Notes under the pieces: generated by a model
What the model was told of the DNA's origin: nothing
The model's database searches: none
Seen by the model: only the letters and a program-made list of their open reading frames with translations
Made by a program: the position numbers and the translations under genes
Source: Burkholderia pyrrocinia
GTDB lineage: Bacteria; Pseudomonadota; Gammaproteobacteria; Burkholderiales; Burkholderiaceae
Assembly: GCF_018417535.1 (NCBI RefSeq)
Contig: NZ_CP070979.1
Location: 186,001 to 250,000 of the forward strand
DNA: 64,000 nucleotides
Direction of reading: 5' to 3'
In this document: in pieces, positions 36,433 through 45,273 of the stretch
Numbering within the stretch: position 1 is the first letter of the stretch
Layout of the letters: the number at the start of each line of letters is the position of its first letter

Positions 36433-38607
36433 TCAGTCGAGCAAGCCCGCGACGACGTCGACGATCCGCTGCAGCAGCGCTTCGTCGTAAGGCAGCCACG
36501 GCACCGCGCGCAGCGGCGACGGCGGCGGCTCGGTCGCGGTATCGACGGGTTCGCCGTCGCGCGTCACGCGCCCGGTCGCGCAATGCACCGACCACGCGCC
36601 GACGCGCACATGGCGTTCGTCGATCGTCATCCTTCCTTGCGCAATCGCGTCGGCGAACACGAGCGACAGCACGTGCTTGCGATGGCGCGCCATCACGCCC
36701 AGCGGCAAATCCGACAACCGGTTCAGGCGCTGCCGGCGTTCCGCGTCGAGGTCGCGCTGGCGAACCGGGTCGACCGCGAGCGCGGCGGCCGCTGCGCGCG
36801 TCGCGTCGTCGTCGAGCGCGAACGCGGACACGCTGACGAGCAGGTCGACCGCGCGCGCCACTTCCGAGAACACGACGCGATCGATCTCGCCGATCGGCAG
36901 CGGCACCCAGCGCCGTTCGTGCCGGCGTTCGAAGTGCAGCCGGCGCGACGTGCCGTGGCTTTCCGAGCCGGGATAGAGCCGCGCATCGACGAGGAAGGTT
37001 GCGCGCACGTCGCCGAATTCGCGGACGAGCCCGTCGTCGTACGCGCGGATCGACCAGCCTTCGCGGCGCGCGACGCCGAGCAGCGGCCGGCTCGACAGCA
37101 CGTGACCTTCGAACATCGCGGAATCGCTGGCCGCGGCATCGCCGTCGGCCGGCACGTAGTACTCGCGGAATGCCTGCCTGACCGGCTGCCGCAGCGCCCG
37201 GCCGACGATGGCTTGCTGCCACGCGAGCCGCTCGTCCGCATCGGCCAGCAGCGGGTGCCATAACCGGATGTCGCTGTCTTCGGCGATGTCGCACGCGTGC
37301 CCGGCCGCGTCGCGCAGCACAACCTTGCCCTTCGCGATGTCAGGCATGAACGACTGTATCGATCCATCGCTGCCGCGCGCTTGCCAGATCATGCGCACCG
37401 AGAACGCGGCGCCGGCCGGCGCATCGACGAGCCGCTCGCGCCATTCGGCATGGCCGAGCGTCATCGGCTGCCAGAAGCCCGCTTCCATGCACGCGGCGAG
37501 CATCGCGAGCTGCTTCTTGTCGGGCTTCGCGTCGAGCGTCATGCGCAGCGCGGTATGCGGCCGTTCGCCGAGCGCGCGTTCGGCCGGCTTCAGGTTGCGC
37601 GTGAGCTTCTTGTGCACGCCGGCATGACGCACGGCGGCCAGCGCGTCGCGCAGCGCGCGCACGCTCTCGGGTGTCGGGATCGTCTCGACCGCGTGACCGA
37701 GCGCGATCGCGAGCGACTGCGACGGCGCCGTCTTCGCGGCGGTCGGCGCGACGCACACGCCGGTCAGCAGCGGCCCGATCAGCGGGCGCAGCCACGCTTC
37801 GTCGCGATAGGCGGCCACGCGGGCCGCGCGTGCGACGACCTGCGCGTCGTCGGTCGTGAACGCGCGATCGGCCTCGTACGGAACGGTGCCGGCATGCAGC
37901 GCCGCGACCTGTCGCGCGGCCTCGGTCAGCGCGTCGCGCGCGAATTCGACGTATGCGGCGTCTTCCGCGAGCGTGACGGCCGGATCGCTGAAGTCGAGCC
38001 ACAGCCGCTTCGGCGCGAAATAGCCGTCGTTCGTCGCGGCCAGCGCGAGCAGCGCGGCCGGCCCGAGTTCGGGCAGCACGTCGAGTTCGCGCACGCGAAA
38101 CGGCGAATCCGCCAGCACTTGCGCATACGCGTCGCGTCGCGCCGAGAAGTCACGGCGGCCGGCGAACCAGTCGAGCGCATACGCGCCATACGCGGACGCG
38201 GCCCGCAGGCCGCCTTCCTCCGGTTCGCCCGCGATGCGCGCAAGCTCGGCCTGCAGCGCGGGCGACGGCAGCGTGTCGAGGCAGGGCAACTCCTCCAGCG
38301 CGCGCTGCCACGCGCCGGGCGGGATCTCGCGGAACAGTTCGAGCGCGGCACCGGCGTCGACGAGCGGCACGACACCGAGCGCATCGATCTGCCCGCGCAG
38401 CCAGCGCGCGAATTCGGCGCGCGGATCGTCGTACGCGAAGTCGCGCTGCATGATCTCGCGCTCGGCACGACGCAGCGCCGGCCAGACCGTGCCGAGCGTG
38501 TGCGGGTCGAGCGTCGACAGGTCGATCGGCGTGTTGGACGACGGCGCATGGCCGGCGGTGCCGGTCAGCCGCGCGACGAGCAGCGCGGCGAGGGCGCGGT
38601 CAGTCAT
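36433..38607 (-). CDS. DUF4132 domain protein
   Basis: The 724-residue cytosolic protein is helix-rich in its first 400 residues and ends with a DUF4132-like region: WQQAIVGRALRQPVRQAFREYYVP near residue 510 and RREGWSIRAYDDGLVREF near 560, then a beta-rich tail. DUF4132 occurs in E. coli MolR/YehI, where function is poorly defined. The gene overlaps the upstream HipB-like gene by eight bases, so the two form an operon. No enzyme motif is evident. The start at 38607 (MTDRALAALL) follows a GGAGG in the plus-strand complement of the overlap region. Confidence 0.78.
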   Translation of the reverse strand: MTDRALAALLVARLTGTAGHAPSSNTPIDLSTLDPHTLGTVWPALRRAEREIMQRDFAYDDPRAEFARWLRGQIDALGVVPLVDAGAALELFREIPPGAWQRALEELPCLDTLPSPALQAELARIAGEPEEGGLRAASAYGAYALDWFAGRRDFSARRDAYAQVLADSPFRVRELDVLPELGPAALLALAATNDGYFAPKRLWLDFSDPAVTLAEDAAYVEFARDALTEAARQVAALHAGTVPYEADRAFTTDDAQVVARAARVAAYRDEAWLRPLIGPLLTGVCVAPTAAKTAPSQSLAIALGHAVETIPTPESVRALRDALAAVRHAGVHKKLTRNLKPAERALGERPHTALRMTLDAKPDKKQLAMLAACMEAGFWQPMTLGHAEWRERLVDAPAGAAFSVRMIWQARGSDGSIQSFMPDIAKGKVVLRDAAGHACDIAEDSDIRLWHPLLADADERLAWQQAIVGRALRQPVRQAFREYYVPADGDAAASDSAMFEGHVLSSRPLLGVARREGWSIRAYDDGLVREFGDVRATFLVDARLYPGSESHGTSRRLHFERRHERRWVPLPIGEIDRVVFSEVARAVDLLVSVSAFALDDDATRAAAAALAVDPVRQRDLDAERRQRLNRLSDLPLGVMARHRKHVLSLVFADAIAQGRMTIDERHVRVGAWSVHCATGRVTRDGEPVDTATEPPPSPLRAVPWLPYDEALLQRIVDVVAGLLD

Positions 38608-38914
38608 GCGTGGCCTCCTTGCCGGCGGCGCGCGATGCGCGGACATCGGCGCGGTGGCTCGCGCGTGCCGATTCACGTTCGAGCAGTTCGCCGCTCGCAT
38701 CGGGGAAGTCGACGACGATCCGCACGCCGAGCCCCTGCAGGATCCGGAACACCTTGCCCCACTGGACGGTGTCCGCGCCGCGCTCGGCCTTGACCATGAA
38801 CGACTCGCTGACGCCGAGGCGGCCGGCCGCGTCGTTCTGGCGCCATTTCTGTACTTTCCGGGCCGCGCGGATCACGCCGCCGAGGTCGGATGCCTGTTCG
38901 ATCGTGTGCTGCAT
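38600..38914 (-). CDS. HipB-like XRE family regulator
   Basis: The 104-residue protein has one helix-turn-helix (VIRAARKVQKWRQNDAAGRLGVSESFMVKAERG, residues 14-45) followed by VFRILQGLGVRIVVDFPD, the HipB-like dimerisation strand. HipB normally precedes the kinase toxin HipA, but here the overlapping downstream gene encodes a DUF4132 protein and no HipA is present. A 12-base palindrome 25 bases upstream is a likely autoregulatory site. It may be an antitoxin-like regulator of its partner. Confidence 0.82.
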   Translation of the reverse strand: MQHTIEQASDLGGVIRAARKVQKWRQNDAAGRLGVSESFMVKAERGADTVQWGKVFRILQGLGVRIVVDFPDASGELLERESARASHRADVRASRAAGKEATHD

Positions 38915-38938
38915 GGTCTGACTCCGCCAATGAAAACC

Positions 38939-38960
38939 GTGCGATCGCACAGTATCGCAC
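38939..38960. promoter_or_regulatory. Palindromic operator candidate upstream of the XRE gene
   Basis: GTGCGATCGCAC at 38939-38950 is a perfect 12-base palindrome. A second half-like copy, TATCGCAC, follows at 38953-38960. The site is 25 bases before the XRE start, where a repressor would block transcription. HipB-type proteins bind such palindromes and autoregulate. The pattern is directly visible; recognition by this protein is inference. Confidence 0.5.
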
Positions 38961-39060
38961 CCCAATTGCGACAGTCGGACGAAAGGCCGTGCGGCCGGCG
39001 CTTCGGGCCGGCCCGGCGGCGCCGCGCAAGGCTTCCGGCCGCCCGGCCATTTCATAAGAC

Positions 39061-39101
39061 GTACAGTTATCCGGTCATACGCGATTCGTGCCGAACTGTA
39101 C
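39061..39101. promoter_or_regulatory. Inverted repeat, MocR operator candidate
   Basis: GTACAGTT at 39061-39068 and its exact complement AACTGTAC at 39094-39101 are separated by 25 bases; the arm centres are 33 bases apart, close to three helical turns. This arrangement could bind a dimeric GntR/MocR regulator looped on one DNA face. It lies upstream of the MocR gene at 39361. The repeat is seen; the binder is inferred. Confidence 0.42.
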
Positions 39102-39235
39102 TCTTGTTCGCACGATCGATGTGTGTACTCGTCGCCGACTGTTCTGCTTTTAAGATTCCATCATCAAGTGCACAGTGCCGCGGATCCAGTCGTACCGGAA
39201 CCCTGCCGGCGCATCTTCAAGAGAGAGCCAGTGCG

Positions 39236-39364
39236 ATGGAAAAGGCAAAACCGGAGGGAAAGATCAGGAATCACGACGGCCCGGTCGGCGGGCGGAACAC
39301 GCGCGTGTCGGACGCGCACGGCAAGGCGGCGCGCCGGCGCATGCCGGCGGGGGGCGCGCGATGA
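39236..39364 (+). CDS. Possible 42-residue small ORF coupled to MocR gene
   Basis: A 42-codon frame begins ATG at 39236 after GAGAGAG about eight bases upstream and ends with TGA at 39362-39364, overlapping the ATG of the MocR gene (ATGA). The predicted peptide is strongly basic and hydrophilic (MEKAKPEGKIRNHDGPVGG at its start, RRRMPAGGAR at its end), with no hydrophobic segment. It may be a small protein or a leader that couples translation. I recognise no family, and chance cannot be excluded. Confidence 0.4.
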   Translation: MEKAKPEGKIRNHDGPVGGRNTRVSDAHGKAARRRMPAGGAR

Positions 39365-40785
39365 AACTCTATGAAAAACTCGCGGACGATATCGAGCGCC
39401 TGATCCGCCAGGGCGTGTACCGGCACGGCGACCGGATTCCGTCGGTGCGGCAGGCGAGCCAGCAGCACCGGATCAGCATCACGACCGTGCTGCATGCGTA
39501 CCTGCTGCTCGAAAGCCGCGGGCTGCTGGAAAGCCGGCCGCAGTCGGGCTATTTCGTGAACCTGCGCCGCGACGACAGTCATGCGCCGGTGCGCGAGTTG
39601 CGGCCGTCGAAGCCGATCGCGATCTCGTCGTCGGTCGATGTGAGCCGGCTCGTGCTGTCGACGTTGCGCTCGATCGGCACCGACGACGCGGTGCCGCTCG
39701 GCTCGCCGTACCCGGACCCGAGCCTGTTTCCGTTCGAGAAGCTGAACCGCTACGCGTATGCGGCCGGCCGCGACAAGTCGCTGTCGGGCGTGACGGATGG
39801 GCTGCCGCCCGGCCATCCGCGGCTGATCCGGCAGATTGCGCGCCGCTACCTGGAAAACGGGATGTCGGTGGACCCGAACGAGATCATCGTGACGGTCGGC
39901 GCGACGGAGGCGATCAACCTGTGCCTGCAGGCGGTCGCGAAGCCGGGCGACACGATCGCGGTGGAATCGCCGACGTTCTACGCGATGCTGCACGCGATCG
40001 AGCGGATGGGGATGAAGGCGATCGAGGTCGCGACGCATCCGGAATACGGGATCGACATCGCCGCACTGGCGGCGATTGCGAAGTCGCAGCCGATCGCCGC
40101 GTGCATGGTGATGCCGAACTTCCAGAACCCGCTCGGCTTTCAGATGCCCGACGAGCGCAAGCGGGAACTGGTTGAGTTTGCAACGAAAGCGGACATGCCG
40201 ATTATCGAGAACGGCGTGTATAACGAACTGTATTTCGGCGATACGCATCCGAGCTCGCTGAAGTCCTATGACCGCAGCGGCATCGTGCTGCATTGCTCGT
40301 CGTTCTCGAAGAGCCTGACGGCCGCGTACCGGATCGGCTGGGCGTTGCCGGGCCGCTATCGCGATCAGGTCGAGAAGCTGAAATTCCTGAACACGCTTGC
40401 GACGCCGTCGTTGCCGCAGCTCGCGATCGCGGAGTTTCTGGAACGCGACGGCTACGAGCATCACCTGCGGCGCTTGCGCAAGGCGTATGCGCAGCAGGCG
40501 AACCTGATGCGCGCGATGGTGTCGCGGTTCTTTCCGGAGGGTACGCGCATTTCGAGCCCGGCGGGCGGGTACGTGCTGTGGGTCGAACTGCCCGCGCAGG
40601 TCGATGCGATGCGGCTGTATCAGCTTGCGCTGGAGCAGGGGATCACGATCGGGCCCGGCTACATGTTTTCGATCACGGACAGCTACCGGAACTTCATCCG
40701 GCTGAACTACAGCAGCCCGTGGTCGCCGGAGATCGAGCAGGCGGTGATCGCGGTCGGGAAGCTGGCCGCGGCGTGCATGCGGTGA
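39361..40785 (+). CDS. MocR family regulator with aminotransferase domain (second)
   Basis: The 474-residue protein has an N-terminal GntR helix-turn-helix (DDIERLIRQGVYRHGDRIPSVRQASQQHRISITTVLHAYLLLESRGLLE, residues 9-57) and a fold-type I aminotransferase domain with the PLP lysine in HCSSFSKSLTAAYRIGWALPG near residue 320. MPNFQNPLGFQMPDE and ENGVYNELYFGD are cofactor-contact segments. The start at 39361 is chosen because the helix-turn-helix begins directly after it. It is divergent from XRE/DUF4132; its target is not obvious. Confidence 0.9.
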   Translation: MKLYEKLADDIERLIRQGVYRHGDRIPSVRQASQQHRISITTVLHAYLLLESRGLLESRPQSGYFVNLRRDDSHAPVRELRPSKPIAISSSVDVSRLVLSTLRSIGTDDAVPLGSPYPDPSLFPFEKLNRYAYAAGRDKSLSGVTDGLPPGHPRLIRQIARRYLENGMSVDPNEIIVTVGATEAINLCLQAVAKPGDTIAVESPTFYAMLHAIERMGMKAIEVATHPEYGIDIAALAAIAKSQPIAACMVMPNFQNPLGFQMPDERKRELVEFATKADMPIIENGVYNELYFGDTHPSSLKSYDRSGIVLHCSSFSKSLTAAYRIGWALPGRYRDQVEKLKFLNTLATPSLPQLAIAEFLERDGYEHHLRRLRKAYAQQANLMRAMVSRFFPEGTRISSPAGGYVLWVELPAQVDAMRLYQLALEQGITIGPGYMFSITDSYRNFIRLNYSSPWSPEIEQAVIAVGKLAAACMR

Positions 40786-40819
40786 AGGGGCGTGTGTTGT
40801 CTCTTGTGCTTCGACGACG

Positions 40820-40844
40820 AAGCCGGCCTGGTGCCGGCTTTTTC
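40820..40844 (+). terminator. Rho-independent terminator after the MocR gene
   Basis: AGCCGGC at 40821-40827 pairs with GCCGGCT at 40833-40839 around a five-base loop and is followed by a run of T at 40839-40843. It lies 35 bases past the MocR stop, in the right orientation, and marks the end of that unit before the A/T-richer block begins. Confidence 0.8.
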
Positions 40845-41004
40845 TTGGGTCTTCGTGGATTCCCGTGGATGTCGCTTGCCGACCCGAAGCGGACAGACAG
40901 GTTTCTCCAAAGCGGTCGTTCAAAATCGGGCATCATTCACATTCAATTTCTTCAAAACCAGCAGAAGCCGCGATCCTCAACCGAGCCAGACTAGATAACG
41001 ATCA

Positions 41005-42408
41005 ATGAACCTCGTCGCAAAGATTTTCGGGACCCGCTCACGTCTGACAGTGCCTGCGCAGACGGTCTATCTATCGCCCGGTGAATCGATGTCCCTTGGT
41101 GCCGCGCTTGAGCTCATCGCCTCCAGCACCGACCACGATTTCGTTACGCGGTGTATGTCACACTATTCTGGCTATGTCAGGGAGACGGCTATTGGTCGGG
41201 CGGTCGAGCTTGGCGGCAGTTCGTCACTGGAGTCGATAACCGAACGCGTGAACGATTGGGTACCCGAAGTGCGGCGGGCCGCGACGAACGCGCTGCTTAC
41301 GCTTCTCGCAACCGTTCCCGCGGAGCACTTCGTGACGCTTATTCCACGACTGCGCGGTCTCATGTTGGCCACGCGCACGGACCACAGGTCTTGGTTGTTC
41401 GAGTTTGAGCGGCGTCTGGTGGAAGCTGGTGGAACTGAAGCGATAGTCGCGGCATTGACTGGCACAGACTTTCGGCTAAGGCGCGCCGCATTCCTCGTGG
41501 CGGTCGAGCATCAACTTCTATCGCTTACAGAAACGATAGAGCTTGGTCTGAACTCGGGCGACATAGTGCTTGCGCGATCCGCGGTTACCCTGCTTGACGG
41601 CGTACCGGTCTCAGATAGAGCCAAATACATCGCTTCTGCCACCGCATCTCCGTTCGCGCCCGTACGCCTTGCGGCGTTCAAGCTTATTTCAAGCGACAAG
41701 AGCAGTTCCGATTACGAACCCCTTCTGTGGCGTGCGACACTGGACTTACAGAGCAGCCTGCGGTCGGCGGCGGTTCGATTGCTCATCGAGCGCGGTCGGG
41801 ATGTGATTGGGCACTGCAGCGCACAACTAGACGCGGGTGAATTGACAGCCAGACAGGTCCGTGCAGGTTTATCCCTTCTCGCGGAACTGCATGCACCGGA
41901 TATTGTCTCCACACTTGCGAGGTATGCCAGCGACGCACGGGCAGAAATTCGAGCCCACACCGTCACCCTACAGGCCAAGCTCTTTCCGTCGCTCAAGGAC
42001 GAGATTGCGTCGCGTGCGCTTCTCGATCCATCTAGGCAGGTCCGGAAAGTCGGGGTCCGCCTGTGCACTTGCGGAGCGTTTGTCCCGCTAGGTCTAATCA
42101 AAGCGATGCTACTTCAACATGGAGACCGTCGCGCAGCATTAGCAGTTTGCGCAAGAGACAAGTGGGATAGCCTCGTATGCATAGCGCTCATCTCAGAATT
42201 CGATGCACCGACCGAAAATGATCCCCTGGACATAAAGGCGGCGTTGAGACGTTGGATCGAAGACCCGACTTCGTCGTGGACGAAGCCGAGTGGAGCGCAC
42301 CGCCTGCTTTTGTCAAATCCTGAAGCCGGATCACGTCTCTTCGATCTAGCCGACGACCGGCAGCCGCAATTGTGTGCACGGCTGCGGGAAGGAGGTATAG
42401 AACTTTAG
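41005..42408 (+). CDS. HEAT-like repeat protein, unknown function
   Basis: The 467-residue cytosolic protein is built of helical pairs typical of HEAT/armadillo-like solenoids: RVNDWVPEVRRAATNALLTLL, GTDFRLRRAAFLVAVEHQLL and YASDARAEIRAHTVTLQAKL are examples. No enzyme motif is visible. Its codon use (CTA, ATA, AGA, TCT) is clearly less GC-biased than in its neighbours, which points to horizontal acquisition. It stands alone before the LysR/SDR block. Large HEAT-like singletons are common in accessory regions, some in defence loci, but no such partner is present here. Confidence 0.65.
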   Translation: MNLVAKIFGTRSRLTVPAQTVYLSPGESMSLGAALELIASSTDHDFVTRCMSHYSGYVRETAIGRAVELGGSSSLESITERVNDWVPEVRRAATNALLTLLATVPAEHFVTLIPRLRGLMLATRTDHRSWLFEFERRLVEAGGTEAIVAALTGTDFRLRRAAFLVAVEHQLLSLTETIELGLNSGDIVLARSAVTLLDGVPVSDRAKYIASATASPFAPVRLAAFKLISSDKSSSDYEPLLWRATLDLQSSLRSAAVRLLIERGRDVIGHCSAQLDAGELTARQVRAGLSLLAELHAPDIVSTLARYASDARAEIRAHTVTLQAKLFPSLKDEIASRALLDPSRQVRKVGVRLCTCGAFVPLGLIKAMLLQHGDRRAALAVCARDKWDSLVCIALISEFDAPTENDPLDIKAALRRWIEDPTSSWTKPSGAHRLLLSNPEAGSRLFDLADDRQPQLCARLREGGIEL

Positions 42409-42612
42409 GTCTGTTCGAGCGCCCCCTGCTGGGTAGGGCCAGATTGTCAACGATTCCGAGACGAAGTCGAATGACCGTCCCTGGCCGACCGCCGCCCGAT
42501 GCAGTCGGCCGAAGCCGACGGCGGATTCAACCGGTTGATTCTCAAGGATCCGGCTGGATCGATTCCGAGCATTGCTGCCATCGAAGATTCCAGAAAGCGG
42601 ACCTCCGGCCAT
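42409..42612. other. Short non-coding spacer between converging genes
   Basis: These 204 bases separate the stop of the HEAT-like gene from the stop of the convergent LysR gene. Several small frames cross it but none has family similarity, and I find no clear insertion-sequence end or terminator hairpin. Confidence 0.3.
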
Positions 42613-43626
42613 CTACTTTGCGGACGTCCGCCGAGGAGCGACAGGCCGTACAGGTTGCTCCTCAGGCTTGGCGGGCTTTCTGGCTTTTTCAGTTTTGTGT
42701 AAGACCGAGCTCTGGATAGCATCCTTCGGGCAGCTCTGGCGATCGCCTAGACGCTCAACGAGTCGTGCCTCGCATTCGGAAATGGAGTACCCGCGCCGCA
42801 GCGAGATCATGAAGGTGAGAGGACGCATGTGCCATGCGCGCCGCTGGAGTTCGACAAGTATTCCCTTCGCGAGGTCTTCATCGACCATATGGCGCGGCAT
42901 GTGGCCCCAGCACAAGCCTCCCCTGAGCAGATCGTGCTTCGCGCCGAGGTCATTCACCCACCACTGGCGTTCACTGGCGACCCCCTGTTGTGTCTTTTCC
43001 GCATCGGGCTGATTGTCCGTTACAACAAGCTGGATGTGCCGGCCAAATTCCTCCCGCGGAATTGGCCCCGCGATTGCGGCCAGCGGATGCGATGGCGCAC
43101 AGACGGTCACCATTTGCGTGTCACATAGATGCTGCCTTTCTATGGTGCCGGGGCTCAGCTCCGGTACGTCCGTGATCGTCACCGCCAATGCGCACGTGCC
43201 TTCGAGAACCAAACGCTCGCCGCCCTGCATGGTTGTCATGCGCAGATTGATTGCAACCGTCGGAAAGTCCGCCTGCAAGGTGCGCAGGCATTCGATCAGG
43301 TGCGCACGTGGGAAATAGGTATCCACGGCAACCGAGACCTGTGGGACTCCGGCTTCGGCAATCGCAACCGCACGCATCTTCATTTCCTCGGTGCGTGAGA
43401 TTACCCCACGCGCGTCAGGCAGGAGGCTGCGGCCTGCAGCCGTCAGCGTCGCTTTGCGAGTGTTGCGCTCGAACAGCACCACATCAAAGGCGCTCTCGAG
43501 TGCGCTGATCGCATGACTGATCGCGGACTGTGCACGCCTGAGCTGCCGTGCCGCTCCGGAAAAGCTTCCCTGGTCACACACGGCGACGAATGCCCGAAGT
43601 TGATTGATGGTGACGTTGTCCAACAT
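42613..43626 (-). CDS. LysR family transcriptional regulator
   Basis: The 337-residue regulator has the LysR winged helix at residues 5-65 (INQLRAFVAVCDQGSFSGAARQLRRAQSAISHAISALE) and a periplasmic-binding-protein-like effector domain. Its tail after about residue 300 is an unusual basic, proline-rich extension (KTEKARKPAKPEEQPVRP), perhaps from an altered stop. It is divergent from two SDR genes and an F420-type reductase, which it likely controls. A LysR-box-like inverted repeat lies directly before its start. Base composition is closer to the HEAT gene than to the host. Confidence 0.87.
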   Translation of the reverse strand: MLDNVTINQLRAFVAVCDQGSFSGAARQLRRAQSAISHAISALESAFDVVLFERNTRKATLTAAGRSLLPDARGVISRTEEMKMRAVAIAEAGVPQVSVAVDTYFPRAHLIECLRTLQADFPTVAINLRMTTMQGGERLVLEGTCALAVTITDVPELSPGTIERQHLCDTQMVTVCAPSHPLAAIAGPIPREEFGRHIQLVVTDNQPDAEKTQQGVASERQWWVNDLGAKHDLLRGGLCWGHMPRHMVDEDLAKGILVELQRRAWHMRPLTFMISLRRGYSISECEARLVERLGDRQSCPKDAIQSSVLHKTEKARKPAKPEEQPVRPVAPRRTSAK

Positions 43627-43630
43627 ATTT

Positions 43631-43645
43631 ATCTAGAAAGTAGAT
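43631..43645. promoter_or_regulatory. LysR-box-like inverted repeat
   Basis: ATCTA and TAGAT flank a five-base centre at 43631-43645, giving the T-N11-A form expected of LysR binding sites. It is only a few bases upstream of the LysR ATG (complement of 43624-43626) and about 85 bases before the first SDR start, suitable for autorepression and for activation of the divergent genes. Binding is inferred. Confidence 0.5.
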
Positions 43646-43731
43646 GGTATTTATAGATATTCAGTCAATTGGCTTTATGAATCAAGGGCCCCAGAATCGG
43701 TTTGTCGCTTTTGTTTCGAAGGATGCAGGAC

Positions 43732-44466
43732 ATGAACAGACTGAATGGAAAGACCGCGGTGATCACCGGTGGCGCTACCGGCATCGGCCGCGCCGCGGCA
43801 AAGCGTTTCATAGAGGAGGGCGCCTTCGTCTTCATCTTCGGCCGCCGGCAGGAAGCACTCGACGCCGCCGTGGCCGACCTCGGGCCCAATGCCCGCGCAG
43901 TGAATGGCTCGGTCTCCGACCTGGCCGACCTCGACCGGCTCTACGCGGCGGTGAAGGCCGAGCGCGGAACCGTTGACGTCGTCTTCGCCAATGCCGGGGC
44001 GGGAAGCCAGCTGCCACTCGGCCGGATTACCGCCGGGCACATCGACGAAATCTTCGACACCAACGTGAAGGGTTCGATCTTCACGGTCCAGAAGGCGCTA
44101 CCTCTGATGGGCCAGGGCGGTTCGATCATCCTGACCGGATCGAGCGCCGGCACCACGGGCGCCCCGGCATTCAGCGCCTACAGCGCGAGCAAGGCGGCCG
44201 TGCGCAACCTCGCACGGACCTGGGCAGAGGACCTGAAGGGCACCGGTATCCGGGTGAACGTGCTGTCCCCTGGGCCGACTGCGACCGAACTCGCGAAGGA
44301 AGCGCTAGGCGAGGAAGGCATGAAGGTCTTCGCTTCGCTCAATCCGCTCCAGCGTATGGCCGATCCGGCGGAGATCGGGGCGGTGGCCGCCTTTCTTGCG
44401 TCGTCGGACAGCAGCTTCATGACCGCCAGCGAGATCGCCGTTGACGGTGGCCTCGCACAACTCTGA
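43732..44466 (+). CDS. SDR family oxidoreductase
   Basis: The 244-residue classical SDR has the cofactor motif ITGGATGIGRA near residue 14, FANAGAG as the structural NAG, the catalytic serine region LTGSSAGT and YSASK. GAAGG lies about nine bases before the ATG at 43732; in-frame ATGs at 43702 and 43723 are less well placed. It is the first of three redox genes divergent from LysR. The substrate is unknown; resemblance is to 3-oxoacyl-ACP-reductase-like, general alcohol/ketone SDRs. SDRs are too diverse for a better call. Confidence 0.85.
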   Translation: MNRLNGKTAVITGGATGIGRAAAKRFIEEGAFVFIFGRRQEALDAAVADLGPNARAVNGSVSDLADLDRLYAAVKAERGTVDVVFANAGAGSQLPLGRITAGHIDEIFDTNVKGSIFTVQKALPLMGQGGSIILTGSSAGTTGAPAFSAYSASKAAVRNLARTWAEDLKGTGIRVNVLSPGPTATELAKEALGEEGMKVFASLNPLQRMADPAEIGAVAAFLASSDSSFMTASEIAVDGGLAQL

Positions 44467-44478
44467 GGAAAAAGACAA

Positions 44479-45246
44479 ATGACACAATCTCTAAAGGGCA
44501 AAACAGCTCTCGTTACCGGGGCATCGCGGGGCATTGGCCGCGCCATCGCCGAACGTCTTGCAAAGGACGGTGCGATGGTCGCGCTAACCTACAATGCCAG
44601 CAAATCCGGCGCAGACGAGGCGGTCGCGGCCATCGAGAAAGCGGGCGGCACCGCGTTCGCGATCCATGCGGATCTCGTCGACCCGGCGACCGTCCCGGCC
44701 TTGTTCGAGAGACTCGACGACGAGTTCACCAGGCGGAACGGAAGCAAGGCCCTCGACATTCTGGTCAACAACGCTGGCAATTCCGGCTGGGTTGGCTTCA
44801 AGGACGCGACGCCGGAGAGTTGGGACACCCTGATGGCGGTCTATGCCCGCGCGCCCTTCTTCATCATTCAGGCCGCTCTCGATCGTCTCGCCGATGGTGG
44901 ACGCATCATCAACATTTCTTCCGCTGCCGCAACGAAGCCCGTGACGGCTGCGCCCGTCTACTCGATGGCGAAAGCGGCCATCAACACCCTGACCCATACG
45001 CTCGCAATCGAGCTGGGGCCGCGTGGCATCACCGCGAACGCCGTCGCGCCGGGCTACACGCGAACGGATGCGAACGCAGCCTTGCGGGAGAACCCCGAAC
45101 TCGTCAAGGCGCTCGAGGCCCAAATCGCGCTGGGACGCTGTGGCGAGCCTTCGGAAATCGCCGCCGTCGTGGCGTTCCTGGCCTCCGATGATGGCCATTG
45201 GGTGACCGGCCAAACGATTGAAGCGAGCGGCGGTTACAAGCTCTGA
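44479..45246 (+). CDS. SDR family oxidoreductase
   Basis: The 255-residue SDR has VTGASRGIGRA at the N-terminus, VNNAGNSG, the serine in NISSAAAT and the catalytic YSMAK. The C-terminus VTGQTIEASGGYKL is FabG-like. It begins 12 bases after the first SDR and is 20 to 30 percent-like in appearance to it by motif spacing only; the two are not recent duplicates. They probably act in the same small redox pathway with the F420-type reductase. The substrate is unknown. Confidence 0.85.
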   Translation: MTQSLKGKTALVTGASRGIGRAIAERLAKDGAMVALTYNASKSGADEAVAAIEKAGGTAFAIHADLVDPATVPALFERLDDEFTRRNGSKALDILVNNAGNSGWVGFKDATPESWDTLMAVYARAPFFIIQAALDRLADGGRIINISSAAATKPVTAAPVYSMAKAAINTLTHTLAIELGPRGITANAVAPGYTRTDANAALRENPELVKALEAQIALGRCGEPSEIAAVVAFLASDDGHWVTGQTIEASGGYKL

Positions 45247-45273
45247 CCGCGCCGGGAACCGAAGGAGAAACAT

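Larger units (their letters stand above)
38915..39235. other. Divergent region between XRE and MocR genes
   Basis: This 321-base gap carries the promoters of the XRE/DUF4132 pair (minus) and of the second MocR gene (plus). Besides the palindrome at 38939 it holds a long-spaced inverted repeat at 39061-39101. The segment 39100-39180 is A/T-richer and is the likely promoter for the MocR side. No tRNA or transposon remnant is seen. Confidence 0.4.
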
